Positions 24,245 to 33,011 of a stretch of DNA of 64,000 nucleotides are shown one piece after another. The stretch is from assembly GCF_945605565.1 (NCBI RefSeq), contig NZ_OX216966.1, positions 1,671,501 to 1,735,500 on the forward strand. The letters are read 5' to 3'. The notes under the pieces are model-generated. The model worked only from the letters and a program-made list of their open reading frames with translations. It did not search any database and was not told the DNA's origin. Source of the stretch: Paenibacillus dendritiformis. GTDB taxonomy: Bacteria; Bacillota; Bacilli; Paenibacillales; Paenibacillaceae. How positions within the stretch are numbered: position 1 is the stretch's first letter; the number at the start of each line of letters is the position of its first letter. The position numbers and the translations under genes are program-made.

Positions 24245-24973
24245 CTACTGCGGATTCGTCGTCCAGATGCCGGCGGTCTTGACGAATACGCGCTGCGGCA
24301 GCTTCAATGCAGCCAGCGCGAGCTCGGCGACATCCTCAGGCTGCATCATCCGGTCTTCATCGCCGATGTTGAGCCCGGCGTTCACGGCCAGTTCGGTATT
24401 GACGGTGCTTGGCGTGAGCGCCGTGACGCGAATGTTATGCTTGCGCACCTCCTGCATCAGCGCCTCGGTCAAGCCCATGACGGCGAACTTGGATGCATTG
24501 TAGGCAGAGCCGGTCGCGAAGCCGCGCTCGCCCGCCGTCGAGGAAATATTGATTATGCTGCCTTCGTTCTGGGCGATCAGACCCGGCAGCACGGCGCGTG
24601 TGACATAATAGGTGCCCATCAGGTTCACCTGAATGATGCGCTCCCATTCCTGTACCGGCATGTCGACCAGCTTGCCGAACGAGGCGATGCCGGCGTTGTT
24701 GATGACAATATGAATCGCGCCGAGCTGCTCCTGAATGGAGGCGACAGCCCGCTCCACTTCGGCTTGCACGCCGACATCGGCTGCGGTGATCGCAACCTTG
24801 ACATCGTATTGCCCGGCCAGCTCGGCCTTCAGCGCCTCCAGGTCAGACTGCGTGCGGGCAATCAGCCCGAGATGCGTGCCTTCCTTGGCAAGCGCGACAG
24901 CTAATGCTTTGCCGATTCCTTTTCCTGCCCCGGTAATGAGGGCCGTCTTGTTCGCGAGATTGTTCAGTTCCAT
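24245..24973 (-). CDS. Short-chain dehydrogenase/reductase (FabG-like)
   Basis: A 242-residue SDR. The coenzyme motif is TGAGKGIG, with RTQSDL after the second strand suggesting NADP; NNAG follows. The catalytic Ser-Tyr-Lys set is SSTAGER with YNASK. These enzymes reduce or oxidise a carbonyl or alcohol, often a 3-oxoacyl thioester. The pattern matches proteins annotated as 3-oxoacyl-ACP reductase in Bacillus, but the substrate is not determined. It has AAGGAGAG before the ATG and is a single-gene unit. It is the closest ketoreductase to the biosynthetic cluster, which lacks one, but lies outside it on the other strand. Confidence 0.8.
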   Translation of the reverse strand: MELNNLANKTALITGAGKGIGKALAVALAKEGTHLGLIARTQSDLEALKAELAGQYDVKVAITAADVGVQAEVERAVASIQEQLGAIHIVINNAGIASFGKLVDMPVQEWERIIQVNLMGTYYVTRAVLPGLIAQNEGSIINISSTAGERGFATGSAYNASKFAVMGLTEALMQEVRKHNIRVTALTPSTVNTELAVNAGLNIGDEDRMMQPEDVAELALAALKLPQRVFVKTAGIWTTNPQ

Positions 24974-25361
24974 AGGTACATCTCTCCTTTTTTGGGTTCA
25001 TCATTTACGCGATAACGCATGGTACAGCCAAGTAACTCCGATCCGCAGATCCCGCGGAGCACCGCGCATGGATAGTCCGCTGTCTTCGGATGACTAGGTT
25101 CACAAGGAGCGTGTTCTCTTTATTATAGGTGAACCAAAGGACAAGATCATATCCATCGTTCAGCCTAATGCATCTTATGAACAGAACGGCATCATACGGC
25201 GCGGCGCCAGGATGCCAGGGCCGGTTCCAGCCCCTGCGGGCAGGGACTCGTTTCAATGATTGAATTTGTATGATAGTATATTGCTATCTGCACTACTGTT
25301 TATTTTTGCAGGCAAGAAGCCAGGATGAAGAGAATAATTCCACAGAAGCGGGTTGTCATTG
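24974..25361. other. Divergent intergenic region before deoR
   Basis: This 388-nt stretch separates the SDR gene and deoR. It holds a TTCAA-TGA-TTGAA palindrome (25252-25264) and a TATGAT -10-like box (25269-25274). I see no riboswitch or other RNA in the remainder. Confidence 0.45.
25252..25264. promoter_or_regulatory. Palindrome before deoR, possible autoregulatory operator
   Basis: TTCAATGATTGAA is a perfect inverted repeat about 100 nt before deoR, next to a -10-like TATGAT. DeoR sites in Bacillus contain TTGAA/TTCAA half-sites, so autoregulation is possible. Confidence 0.35.
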
Positions 25362-26300
25362 ATGGATCAGGATAAACGCCGGCTAAGTATCGAAGCCGCA
25401 AGAATGTATTACATGTCAGATTATAGTCAAATCGAGATCGCATCCATGCTCGGCGTCTCCCGTCCGACGGTATCGAGGCTGCTGCAATATGCCAAAGATC
25501 AGGGCTATGTTCGCATCAATATCGTCGATCCGCTCGAGGATCTGGATGAATTGGGAGAGCGCGTCAAGCAGAAGTATGAACTGGATACGGCGCTCGTATG
25601 CTATTCCCCCGTGAATGAGTACCACGAAATTCAGAAAAATATTAGCCAAAAAGCGGCCGACTATTTACAGGAGACGGTCCAGGACACGGACATTATCGGC
25701 GTAACCTGGGGGAGAACGATGCACGCTGTGGCGGTTCGGCTTCAGGAGAAGCAGGTGCGGGGCGTAGAGGTTGTTCAATTAAAAGGCGGCATCAGCTACT
25801 CCCATGTCAACACGTATGCGGCGGAGACGGTCAATTTATTCGCGGCGGCGTTCCAGACGATTGCCAGATATTTGCCGCTTCCCGTTATATTCGACAGCGT
25901 TGCCCTGAAGCAGATGGTGGAGGAAGATCGGCATATCCACCGGATTATTCAATTGGGGAAGCAAGCCAATATCGCGGTCTTTACCGTAGGCACCGTGAAT
26001 GATGATGCGCTGTTGTTCCAGTTGGGATATTTGAGCAAGGAAGAGAAGAAGCTGCTGCAGCGCACCGGTGTCGGCGACATCTGTTCGCGCTTCTTCGACA
26101 AGGACGGGAATATATGCAGCGAAGATATTAACAACCGGACCGTCGGCATCGATTTGCCGGATCTGCGGAAGAAGGAGAAATCGATTCTCATTGCCGGGGG
26201 CCAGCATAAGGTCGAAGCGATTCGGGCCGCGCTCGTCGGCAAATACGCCAATATTATCGTAACCGATCAATTCACGGCGCAAGCGCTGCTGCAATCATAG
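25362..26300 (+). CDS. deoR: Deoxyribonucleoside regulator (SorC/DeoR family)
   Basis: A 312-residue SorC-family regulator. The helix-turn-helix is YSQIEIASMLGVSRPTVSRL (about 22-41). The effector-binding domain follows, with VTWGRTM, VVQLKGG, FTVGTVND and DNRN-type loops typical of SugarBD/SorC proteins, which bind phosphosugars; DeoR binds deoxyribose-5-phosphate. Identification as DeoR rests on family match and on the deoC-cdd-nupC-deoD-pdp operon in the same orientation, now 29.6 kb away. In Bacillus subtilis deoR lies directly before deoC. I chose ATG 25362; TTG codons at 25353 and 25359 are alternatives and no strong ribosome site decides. Confidence 0.8.
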   Translation: MDQDKRRLSIEAARMYYMSDYSQIEIASMLGVSRPTVSRLLQYAKDQGYVRINIVDPLEDLDELGERVKQKYELDTALVCYSPVNEYHEIQKNISQKAADYLQETVQDTDIIGVTWGRTMHAVAVRLQEKQVRGVEVVQLKGGISYSHVNTYAAETVNLFAAAFQTIARYLPLPVIFDSVALKQMVEEDRHIHRIIQLGKQANIAVFTVGTVNDDALLFQLGYLSKEEKKLLQRTGVGDICSRFFDKDGNICSEDINNRTVGIDLPDLRKKEKSILIAGGQHKVEAIRAALVGKYANIIVTDQFTAQALLQS

Positions 26301-26325
26301 CATGCCACTAGGGGAGCACATCAAC

Positions 26326-26373
26326 AAATACGACTTTTCATCCCGATGTATTGGATGGAAGTCGTATTTTTTT
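26326..26373 (+). terminator. Terminator after deoR
   Basis: AAATACGACTT pairs with AAGTCGTATTT, with an inner CATCC/GGATG pair, then a T-run. Transcription of deoR ends here and does not enter the biosynthetic cluster. Confidence 0.85.
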
Positions 26374-26788
26374 GTGTACAGAATCCATGGAAAGGAAGCA
26401 GAGTTCACAAAACGTATAAAATTTCTTAATATGGAAATCTGAGTATTATCCTTGACCGCTCTCATTCTTTGTAATATATTGGGATAAACAGGAATAAACT
26501 ACTACTTATCGGTATATCATCAGACGAACTATGAACTCCTCCGCTACCAACATCGCAAGATAACATCACCGCATGTCATCGCATAATGAAGCAGCAATGG
26601 ATAGAGATTACGAAATTGAGTTACCCATAGGGGCTGGATACCCAGCCCCCTTCCTATTGGTCATGGCCGGAAGCGGTCACGGCTTTAACGATCATTGATA
26701 TGTACGAACCAGTGCCTCTATTGCCTCCATAATAACATTTTTTCGCAAAGAGGCCTAGTTTTAACATATAAAGTTCATTGTTGTATTT

Positions 26789-26797
26789 TGCTAGAAT
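26789..26797 (+). promoter_or_regulatory. Extended -10 promoter of the biosynthetic operon
   Basis: TGC then TAGAAT fits an extended -10 element. A separate pair, TTAACA (26761-26766) and TATTTT (26784-26789) with 17-nt spacing, is an alternative. Confidence 0.4.
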
Positions 26798-26826
26798 ATT
26801 TCGATAAAAGGTTGTGATTTCTTGAC

Positions 26827-28041
26827 ATGGTAAAGGCGCGGGAATGCAGGATCAAAGATATGGAAACATTGGCTTCTTGTCTTGAAGCCCATCGGGCAGA
26901 GGTGCGGTCGATGTTAACCCGAATCTCTACATACCGCAGCGCAGAAGCCGAGATCGATTCCAGTATTCAAGTACTAAGGGGAGCTGCGGAGGAAATTGCC
27001 TTGTATCATCCCTCTTTTATCGATAAAATGGCAGTTTTCCATTCGTCCAACAACATTTTGTATTCATACATACTTTACGGGGTTGTCCCAAGCGCTTACT
27101 GCAAGCGGATTTGCATCCGGCCCTCTTCCCAAGTGAGCTTGCCGACCATGGATATCCATCGCTGGATCGGCGGGCAGGTTTCCTTGCCGATCGAGATGCA
27201 TCCTGTAGGGCAGGTTGAGTTCCGGAGGAATATGCAGGGTGCCGATGTCGTCGTCTTTACGGGAGACTATTACAACAGTTTGGAGGTTCAAGCCGAGTTT
27301 CCGTCTTCCTTGTTTCTCTTTTTCGGATCGGGCGTCAACCCGTTCATTGTCGGAGCCCAAGCGGATATCGGGCAAGCCGTCGAAGCGGCGGTTCAATCCC
27401 GCCTGTACAATTCGGGACAAGATTGCATGTGCCCGAATGTCTTTTTTGTCCACCGGGAGGTGAAGAGCGAATTTGTCGCCGGACTCCTTGACCGGGTCCG
27501 TCAAGTGAAGACGGGCGTAACCGTGGCTAGGGACACGGAGGTGAACCCGCTCATTTATGATGAGATTCCGCTGCTGGCCTCGCTCTTCTTGGACAAATAC
27601 AAGGATCGGATTATCCATGGCGGTCAGGTGGATGTCAGCCGCAAGCTGGTCGAACCGACGATTCTCCTGTCTGCGATGGATCGGATGCCTGAGGTGGAGG
27701 AGCATTTTTGTCCCATTTTTAACGTGGTTGAGTACGGCAGCGCGCAAGAAGTCGCGGATTGGATTTTCTCGGAGCAGCGGGTGGAGTCCTCCTTCGGCGC
27801 CTGCTTGTTCGGGGAACCGGAGTTGATTGAGAAGCTGAAGCCGAGTCATATGCTTGCGCTCAATTCAACCTTGTTCGATATCGAAAATGGCAACCGGCCT
27901 TTTGGCGGCTACGGCATGAAAGCGAGCTATGTTCGGTATAAAGATCGCACGATCAGCCAACCGCTGCTTATTTCGGAACAGGTGTCGCGTTTTTTCCGCA
28001 ACTCTCCAAATATCACGACAGCAGGGTACAGCAGCATCTAA
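26827..28041 (+). CDS. Aldehyde-dehydrogenase-fold protein, divergent
   Basis: A 404-residue ALDH-superfamily protein and the first gene of the cluster. The catalytic Cys motif is NSGQDCMCPN (about 198-207) and the cofactor region and C-terminal NRPFGGYGMKASY are ALDH-like. The usual ELGGK motif holding the general-base Glu is replaced by FFGSGVNP, and the protein is about 80 residues shorter than typical ALDHs at the N-terminus. Loss of that Glu is also seen in acylating or acyl-reducing members, so CoA- or carrier-linked aldehyde/acyl conversion is a fair guess. It might act on the acyl starter or on the aldehyde made by the NRPS reductase domain. ATG 26827 has a distant AAAGG; ATG 26860 after GCAGGA is an alternative. 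Confidence 0.7.
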   Translation: MVKARECRIKDMETLASCLEAHRAEVRSMLTRISTYRSAEAEIDSSIQVLRGAAEEIALYHPSFIDKMAVFHSSNNILYSYILYGVVPSAYCKRICIRPSSQVSLPTMDIHRWIGGQVSLPIEMHPVGQVEFRRNMQGADVVVFTGDYYNSLEVQAEFPSSLFLFFGSGVNPFIVGAQADIGQAVEAAVQSRLYNSGQDCMCPNVFFVHREVKSEFVAGLLDRVRQVKTGVTVARDTEVNPLIYDEIPLLASLFLDKYKDRIIHGGQVDVSRKLVEPTILLSAMDRMPEVEEHFCPIFNVVEYGSAQEVADWIFSEQRVESSFGACLFGEPELIEKLKPSHMLALNSTLFDIENGNRPFGGYGMKASYVRYKDRTISQPLLISEQVSRFFRNSPNITTAGYSSI

Positions 28042-28075
28042 ACTATTGCCATTTTTCAGGATAAGGGGTCGAACA

Positions 28076-29755
28076 ATGTCTATGGATGGTGAAATTTGGG
28101 ATCTGTATGCGAAAATTCTAAAAAAGTCAGGAATCTCTTGCGTGTTTGGGATGGTAGGAGAAGGAGAAGGGCTGCTTGAGGCTGCCTCCCAATGCGGCGG
28201 ACTGGAAGCTTGCACAGCACGAGATCAGCGCATCGCGGTCGGCATGGCCATGGGGTACGCCCAGATAAGCCGGGGGCCTGCCGTGTATGCCGCCAGTCCA
28301 GGGCCGGGTCTGGTCAACGGTCTGGTCGGCGTATTGGAAGCCTATTCGGTCAGCGTTCCTCTTATTGTCATCTCCAGCGGCACCTCGCGGGAAGCCAAGG
28401 GAACGGGCGCATTCCAGGAGTTCGACAGTCTTCCGATGATGCAGGCCGTGACGAAGTGGTGCTACCGCGTCGAGCATGAGAGCAAAGCGATCTGGGCGCT
28501 TCAGCGGGCCTTTCATATGGCCGTGAACGGAAGGCAGGGCCCGGTCTATCTCGAAATACCGCATGATCTTGTGAAGGGTCCGTATTCATGGGAGCTGGAG
28601 GCTGGCGCATTGCCGCTGGCACCCGCTCGTGTCCAACCGGACGCCGATACGATCGATCGGTTATCCGGGCTCCTGCGCGAGGCGGAGAAGCCGGTCTTTA
28701 TCGCCGGCGGCGGATGCAACGACAAATCCACGGGGGCATTCTTTACCCGTCTAGCCGAGCATTACGGAGCGGCGATGTTCACGACGGCTTCCGGCCGGGG
28801 AGCCGTGAACGAACAGCATCGCCAGGCGTTCGGCAATGTCGGCTTATATACGCTGCCGGAGGCCAGGGAACTGCTGGAAGAGGCCGATCTGTTCCTCGTG
28901 ATCGGCTCGCAGCTGGAGGAGACGGCGCTCTTGGGCTGGGAGGAGGCAGCGGCGGGCCGCTTGCTGATTCATGTGGATTGCGATTACAGCAGCCTCATGC
29001 GCGCCCTGACCGGAGAGCTTCCGGTGCTCGGAGACGCATCCTTGACGCTGCAGGCTCTGCTGGACGCCGTCCCCGCCGATCGCGGGCAGAGGTCAAGGGA
29101 GAGGTGGCTTGAGCGCCAGCAGCAGGCCAAAGCCGCGTTAATCCGGCAATGGGGGCAGGCCGATTATGAGCGTTCGCCGGTTCGCAGCACGTATCTCGCC
29201 TTGACGGAGTTCGATGCTGACGGAGTCATTCTGGTGCAGGATAACGGATTGCACGATATGTGGGGCTATTCTTACCCGATCTTCACCTCGGCTGCCGGGA
29301 GAACGCTGGTTCCGGGAGAGCAGACCGCCCTGGGCCTGCCGATGGGAGCGGCGATCGGAGCCAAGCTAGCCTCTGCCAAGGCCAGCGTCGTCACGATCAT
29401 CGGCGACGGATCCTATGCGATGGGCCAAGGGGCATTGATTACGGCGGCGGAGCGCAGATTGGGGATCACGTTCGTCATCATTAACAATCAAGGGTATTCG
29501 TGGCCCCGGTTCCAGCAAGCCAAGGCGGGGGTTGAGGTTGGCTGCGAGTTCGTGCTGGGCTCCGAATTGGATCCGTATGTCCGCAGCCTGGGAGGATACT
29601 TTGCCAAGCCGGGCAACCGTGAGGAGCTGGCGGCAGCCCTCAAGGAAGCCAAGCGGAGGAATGAGAACGGAAGCTTCGCGCTCATTGAAATCGCAACGGG
29701 ATGGGATCAGGATCTTCCTGTGACGGTCCTCGATCAGTACGGTGACATCCAATGA
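28076..29755 (+). CDS. ThDP-dependent enzyme of the acetolactate synthase/decarboxylase family
   Basis: A 559-residue three-domain thiamine-diphosphate enzyme. FGMVGEGEG near the N-terminus carries the cofactor-activating Glu. The central domain (about 190-340; VFIAGGGCNDKST) is the FAD/NAD-fold type. The C-terminal domain has the metal-ThDP motif GDGSYAMGQG followed by IINNQGY (about 440-475). Members carboligate or decarboxylate 2-oxo acids. The exact reaction is unknown. The start is ATG 28076 after AAGGGG. The stop overlaps the next gene by 4 nt. In context it could make an aldehyde or acyl unit from a 2-oxo acid for the acyl part of the product. Confidence 0.75.
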   Translation: MSMDGEIWDLYAKILKKSGISCVFGMVGEGEGLLEAASQCGGLEACTARDQRIAVGMAMGYAQISRGPAVYAASPGPGLVNGLVGVLEAYSVSVPLIVISSGTSREAKGTGAFQEFDSLPMMQAVTKWCYRVEHESKAIWALQRAFHMAVNGRQGPVYLEIPHDLVKGPYSWELEAGALPLAPARVQPDADTIDRLSGLLREAEKPVFIAGGGCNDKSTGAFFTRLAEHYGAAMFTTASGRGAVNEQHRQAFGNVGLYTLPEARELLEEADLFLVIGSQLEETALLGWEEAAAGRLLIHVDCDYSSLMRALTGELPVLGDASLTLQALLDAVPADRGQRSRERWLERQQQAKAALIRQWGQADYERSPVRSTYLALTEFDADGVILVQDNGLHDMWGYSYPIFTSAAGRTLVPGEQTALGLPMGAAIGAKLASAKASVVTIIGDGSYAMGQGALITAAERRLGITFVIINNQGYSWPRFQQAKAGVEVGCEFVLGSELDPYVRSLGGYFAKPGNREELAAALKEAKRRNENGSFALIEIATGWDQDLPVTVLDQYGDIQ

Positions 29756-31131
29756 AAAGGGAACCATTGCAAATTTACATAGGAACCCGTCGTTACTCGG
29801 ATCAGTTTCAACGTCTTTTGGAATCATTTATCGAATCCTTGCATCGGGAACAAGTGACCGCGCGCTCACTGGTCGGGCTGTCGGTTCAAGATCCGCTGTT
29901 GTTCCTCGCCGCTTATCTCGGATGCCGGCGCATCGGCGCGGTTCCGGTCATTATCGGCATTCTTCCCGATGCGCAAGCGCGGCTGCGGGAGCTGCAGCTC
30001 GCCTATTACTGCCATGAACAAGAGGGGGCCTTGCGCTTGGAGCGGCTCGGCTTCGATGCCGGCGCCAGCCTGCCTGATGACGTCGCGGTCATTATCCGGA
30101 CGACCGGCTCGGTCTCCGGCATCCCCAAGTTCGTCATGTGGACCGAGCAGGGGCTTCAGTACCAGCATAGGGAAACGGTCAAGCGCCTGACCTATACCGT
30201 TCATGATCGGCTCTGCTTATGTGTTCCGCTGTGGGGGGCTTATGGCGCTTCGGTCGTGAACATACTGGAGCATCACGCCTTGACGCTCATCCTGCCGGAG
30301 AGCATCCGGCCCGCTTCGCTGATTCGCCTGTTCGAGGAAATGGAAGTCACCCTGGTGGAGGGCGCTTCTTCGTTCTACAGCATGCTGGCGGAGTACTTCT
30401 CCAAGCACCCGGAGGCCGCGCGCGGCGTCGAACGGGTTCGCAGCTGGGGATGCGGCGGAGACATCCTCCCGGTGTCCCTGAACCGGAAATGGATCGAAGC
30501 CGTCGGCCTGCCGCTGCTGGACGGATACGGGCTGTCCGAAGCGGGTCCGAATGTAGCGCTCAGCGCCGTGAACGATTATAAGCTGGGCTCTGTCGGCCGG
30601 CCTTTGGACGGTACGGAGATACGGATAGACGGAGGTGGAGAGCTGCTGCTCCGCGGCCCTGGCATCATGAAGGGCTATTATCCTTTGGACTATGACGGGG
30701 AGCAGCCTTTTACCGAAGACGGATGGCTTCGCACCGGAGATTTGGCCACGGTGGACGAAGAGGGATATCTGACCATTCAGGGCCGGATCAAAAACATTAT
30801 TGTCGTCAAGGAAATGAACGTCAGTCCGGAGCATGTGGAGCAAGCCCTTCGCCAATGCGGCGGAATCCGGGATGCGGCTGTAGTCGGCATTCCCCACAAA
30901 AACGGCGGAAGCCGCCTGGTTGCCCTGCTTCTGGCAGAGGAGAGCGGATATAGCCTCGAACGGGTGAAGCAGCATGCCCGAGAACATTTGGAGCCGGCAA
31001 GCCGCCCTTCTCAATATAGAGTAATGGACCAATTTCCGATGCTCCCTAACGGGAAAATCAACCGTCCGGCCATGAGAGAGCTGGCCGCGAAGCTTTGTGG
31101 AGAAGAAGTGATGACGGCTCCGATGTCATGA
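29752..31131 (+). CDS. Adenylate-forming acyl/aryl ligase
   Basis: A 459-residue class I adenylating enzyme. The phosphate-binding loop is RTTGSVSGIPK, a divergent form of TSGTTGxPK. YGLSEAGP, the TGDLATVDEEGY hinge region and the C-terminal catalytic Lys in LPNGKINR are present. It is shorter than stand-alone acyl-CoA synthetases (about 500-550), mostly at the N-terminus. Such enzymes activate a carboxylic acid as an acyl-adenylate and pass it to CoA or a carrier thiol. No carrier protein is fused. It probably loads the acyl group that the first condensation domain attaches to the peptide. Overlaps the ThDP gene by 4 nt. Confidence 0.75.
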   Translation: MKREPLQIYIGTRRYSDQFQRLLESFIESLHREQVTARSLVGLSVQDPLLFLAAYLGCRRIGAVPVIIGILPDAQARLRELQLAYYCHEQEGALRLERLGFDAGASLPDDVAVIIRTTGSVSGIPKFVMWTEQGLQYQHRETVKRLTYTVHDRLCLCVPLWGAYGASVVNILEHHALTLILPESIRPASLIRLFEEMEVTLVEGASSFYSMLAEYFSKHPEAARGVERVRSWGCGGDILPVSLNRKWIEAVGLPLLDGYGLSEAGPNVALSAVNDYKLGSVGRPLDGTEIRIDGGGELLLRGPGIMKGYYPLDYDGEQPFTEDGWLRTGDLATVDEEGYLTIQGRIKNIIVVKEMNVSPEHVEQALRQCGGIRDAAVVGIPHKNGGSRLVALLLAEESGYSLERVKQHAREHLEPASRPSQYRVMDQFPMLPNGKINRPAMRELAAKLCGEEVMTAPMS

Positions 31132-31145
31132 TGGAGGGAAGATGT

Positions 31146-31847
31146 ATGGACCAATCCCCAGCAATCTCGGTCGTGATGGGTGTAGACATGACCATTGTGA
31201 ATGACGTGCCAGTCTGCGCCTGGCATACCGGCGCGTCATTTTCCGGCAAGAGACCGTCCGAGTTCTCGATGCCGAAGAGCAAGTATGCCGATGCCGTGGC
31301 CAAGCATGTATGCCAAGGGCTGCATGCGATCATGGAGGAACTGGACCATCAAGGGATCCTTCCTCCCCCTGCCGAGCGGGGGCTTATGCTCAATATTTCC
31401 AACTCGACCTGGATCGATATTGCACGCTATGCCCAGGCGTTGGACCAAGGAAAGCGGGCGGTCCGCCCGCATATGACGATTTCCTTCGAGAGCAGCTTGC
31501 CGACGGCGCAGACGAACATACTGATGCGAATTAAGGGCCCTTCCGCTACGCTTGCAGATGGCTACGGCCTTAGCGGCAATAAGGTATGGGCGCATAATCT
31601 GCTGATCGATCGAATGGCCTCCCTCATGTTCGCGGCCGATGTGGAACGAGATTATGCGCAGGAGGACAGCGGCGAGCCATTTTCCGGCAAAGTAAGCATC
31701 TCCGCCCTGATGAGAACAGCCGATCTAGGCTCCTGCGAGCCGATTGCAAGCTATGAACCGCAGGCCGGAATCCCACGAGAGGCAAGGGAGCCGGTGGCGG
31801 CTGCCCTGCCGGCCAACGATCCGGAGCGGGGAGGGAGCGAAAGATGA
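31146..31847 (+). CDS. Half-size ketosynthase-like protein lacking the active Cys
   Basis: A 233-residue protein resembling the N-terminal half of a beta-ketoacyl synthase. IKGPSATLADGYGLSGNKVW aligns with the G-P-x-x-T-x-x-x-A-C-A-S-G region, but the nucleophilic Cys is absent, and no His-bearing C-terminal half follows. It directly precedes a complete ketosynthase, with ATGA overlap. This recalls chain-length-factor partners of type II PKSs, which are Cys-less ketosynthase homologues, but those are full length. It may be a reduced partner subunit; inactivity as a condensing enzyme is expected. The start is ATG 31146 with GGAGGG 9 nt before. Confidence 0.6.
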   Translation: MDQSPAISVVMGVDMTIVNDVPVCAWHTGASFSGKRPSEFSMPKSKYADAVAKHVCQGLHAIMEELDHQGILPPPAERGLMLNISNSTWIDIARYAQALDQGKRAVRPHMTISFESSLPTAQTNILMRIKGPSATLADGYGLSGNKVWAHNLLIDRMASLMFAADVERDYAQEDSGEPFSGKVSISALMRTADLGSCEPIASYEPQAGIPREAREPVAAALPANDPERGGSER

Positions 31848-33007
31848 AGAATAGAGTGGCCATCAGCGGCATGGAAGTGATTTCTCCCTTTGGTTACGGA
31901 CGGTCTGTCTTCGAGAACGGATTATATTCGGGCACGTCCGCCATTGGCGACATTACGCGTTTTGATACGGCTGCATTCCGCAGCCGCCGGGGCGGGCAGG
32001 TGCCGGATCACGGCCCGTCTGCGGAGAAGCCGTCCAGCCGCTTCCTGTCCTATGTCATGAGTCAAGCTCTCCATTCCTCGGGACTGACCGGGGCAACCGA
32101 TAGCCGGGAGTTGGAGGCCGGTCTGATCCTCCCCGTGGTGACGGGGCAGACCGAACATTCTCTGGGCGAAGCCGCGGACGATTGGCTGGAGGATCCGATA
32201 GAAGCACTCGCCGATCCGGGCCCGTTCCTTCCTTTCGGGACGATTCACCGGATCACGTCAGCCTGCGCTTCCATCAGTTCGGCCCTTGCGATGGGGCGGA
32301 GCATGATACGGCACGGGCAATTGGACATCGTTGTCGTCGCGCGGGCGGAGATCTTGAATAGGTATGATTTCGCCTCGATGGATATTGTAAGGGCGATTTC
32401 TCCCACAGACGCGAGACCGTTTGATGCGGGGCGGAACGGAATCATGATCGGAGAGGGCGCCGGTGCGGTGATTCTGGAGTCGGAGAGAAGCCTGGCGGCA
32501 AGGGGCGGTCAACCTCTCGCCTGGCTCGACGGCGCTGCCAACTGCGTCGGCGGCGCGGATTTGAACATGATCGACTTGGACAAGCAGTGCGTCGTCGATT
32601 GCATGAAGATGTCTCTAGCCATGGCGGGGACGGAGCGGGCGGACTATATCCATGCGCATGCTACGGGGACGCCGCAGGGCGACGCTTATGAGTCCGAGGC
32701 GTTGTTCGAGGCGATGGACGATGCCGGGAATATTCCGGTCAGTTCGCACAAAGGCGCTACGGGACATCTGCTGCGCTGCTCCGGATTTCTGGGGATCGCC
32801 GCCGGCATCGCGAGTCTGCGGCTCCAGTGTCTGCCGCCTACGGCGGGGCTGGAGGTTCAGGACCCGCTTATTCGGGCGCGGCTGGTAACAGAACGTCTTC
32901 CGTATAAGACGTCAAGCGTTCTGGTGAACAATTTCGGATTTTGCGGCAATTACGCTTCCGTGCTTTTGCGGCACAGCCAATCCGAATCCATGCCCGGGGG
33001 AGTGTAA
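31844..33007 (+). CDS. Beta-ketoacyl-ACP synthase (FabF-like)
   Basis: A 387-residue ketosynthase with an intact Cys-His-His set: SACASISSA (Cys about 143), HAHATGTPQGD (His about 274) and SHKGATGHLL (His about 305). It condenses malonyl-ACP with an acyl thioester to extend an acyl chain. It is somewhat shorter than primary-metabolism FabF (about 410). It overlaps the half-size ketosynthase and is followed 4 nt later by a FabZ-like dehydratase, so the three genes look like a small type II acyl-extension set. No ketoreductase, enoyl reductase, acyltransferase or carrier protein is in the cluster; those would come from fatty-acid metabolism. Confidence 0.85.
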   Translation: MKNRVAISGMEVISPFGYGRSVFENGLYSGTSAIGDITRFDTAAFRSRRGGQVPDHGPSAEKPSSRFLSYVMSQALHSSGLTGATDSRELEAGLILPVVTGQTEHSLGEAADDWLEDPIEALADPGPFLPFGTIHRITSACASISSALAMGRSMIRHGQLDIVVVARAEILNRYDFASMDIVRAISPTDARPFDAGRNGIMIGEGAGAVILESERSLAARGGQPLAWLDGAANCVGGADLNMIDLDKQCVVDCMKMSLAMAGTERADYIHAHATGTPQGDAYESEALFEAMDDAGNIPVSSHKGATGHLLRCSGFLGIAAGIASLRLQCLPPTAGLEVQDPLIRARLVTERLPYKTSSVLVNNFGFCGNYASVLLRHSQSESMPGGV

Positions 33008-33011
33008 TCTG

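Larger units (their letters stand above)
26301..26826 (+). other. Leader region of the biosynthetic cluster
   Basis: After the deoR terminator come about 450 nt without a gene. A strong hairpin, GGGGCTGG/CCAGCCCC (about 26634-26654), has an outer CCCATAGG/CCTATTGG pair and no T-run. A second stem pairs GCCTCTATTGC (26714-26724) with GCAAAGAGGC (26745-26754) with one bulge. An extended -10 box lies at 26789-26797. No regulator gene lies in the cluster, so control probably acts here. Confidence 0.5.

Noticed and set aside
24245..24973. SDR gene as the missing ketoreductase of the biosynthetic cluster
   Set aside because: It lies on the other strand beyond deoR and a terminator, so nothing ties it to the cluster operon.
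26623..26663. Strong hairpin as a terminator
   Set aside because: No T-run follows on either strand, and deoR already has a good terminator upstream.
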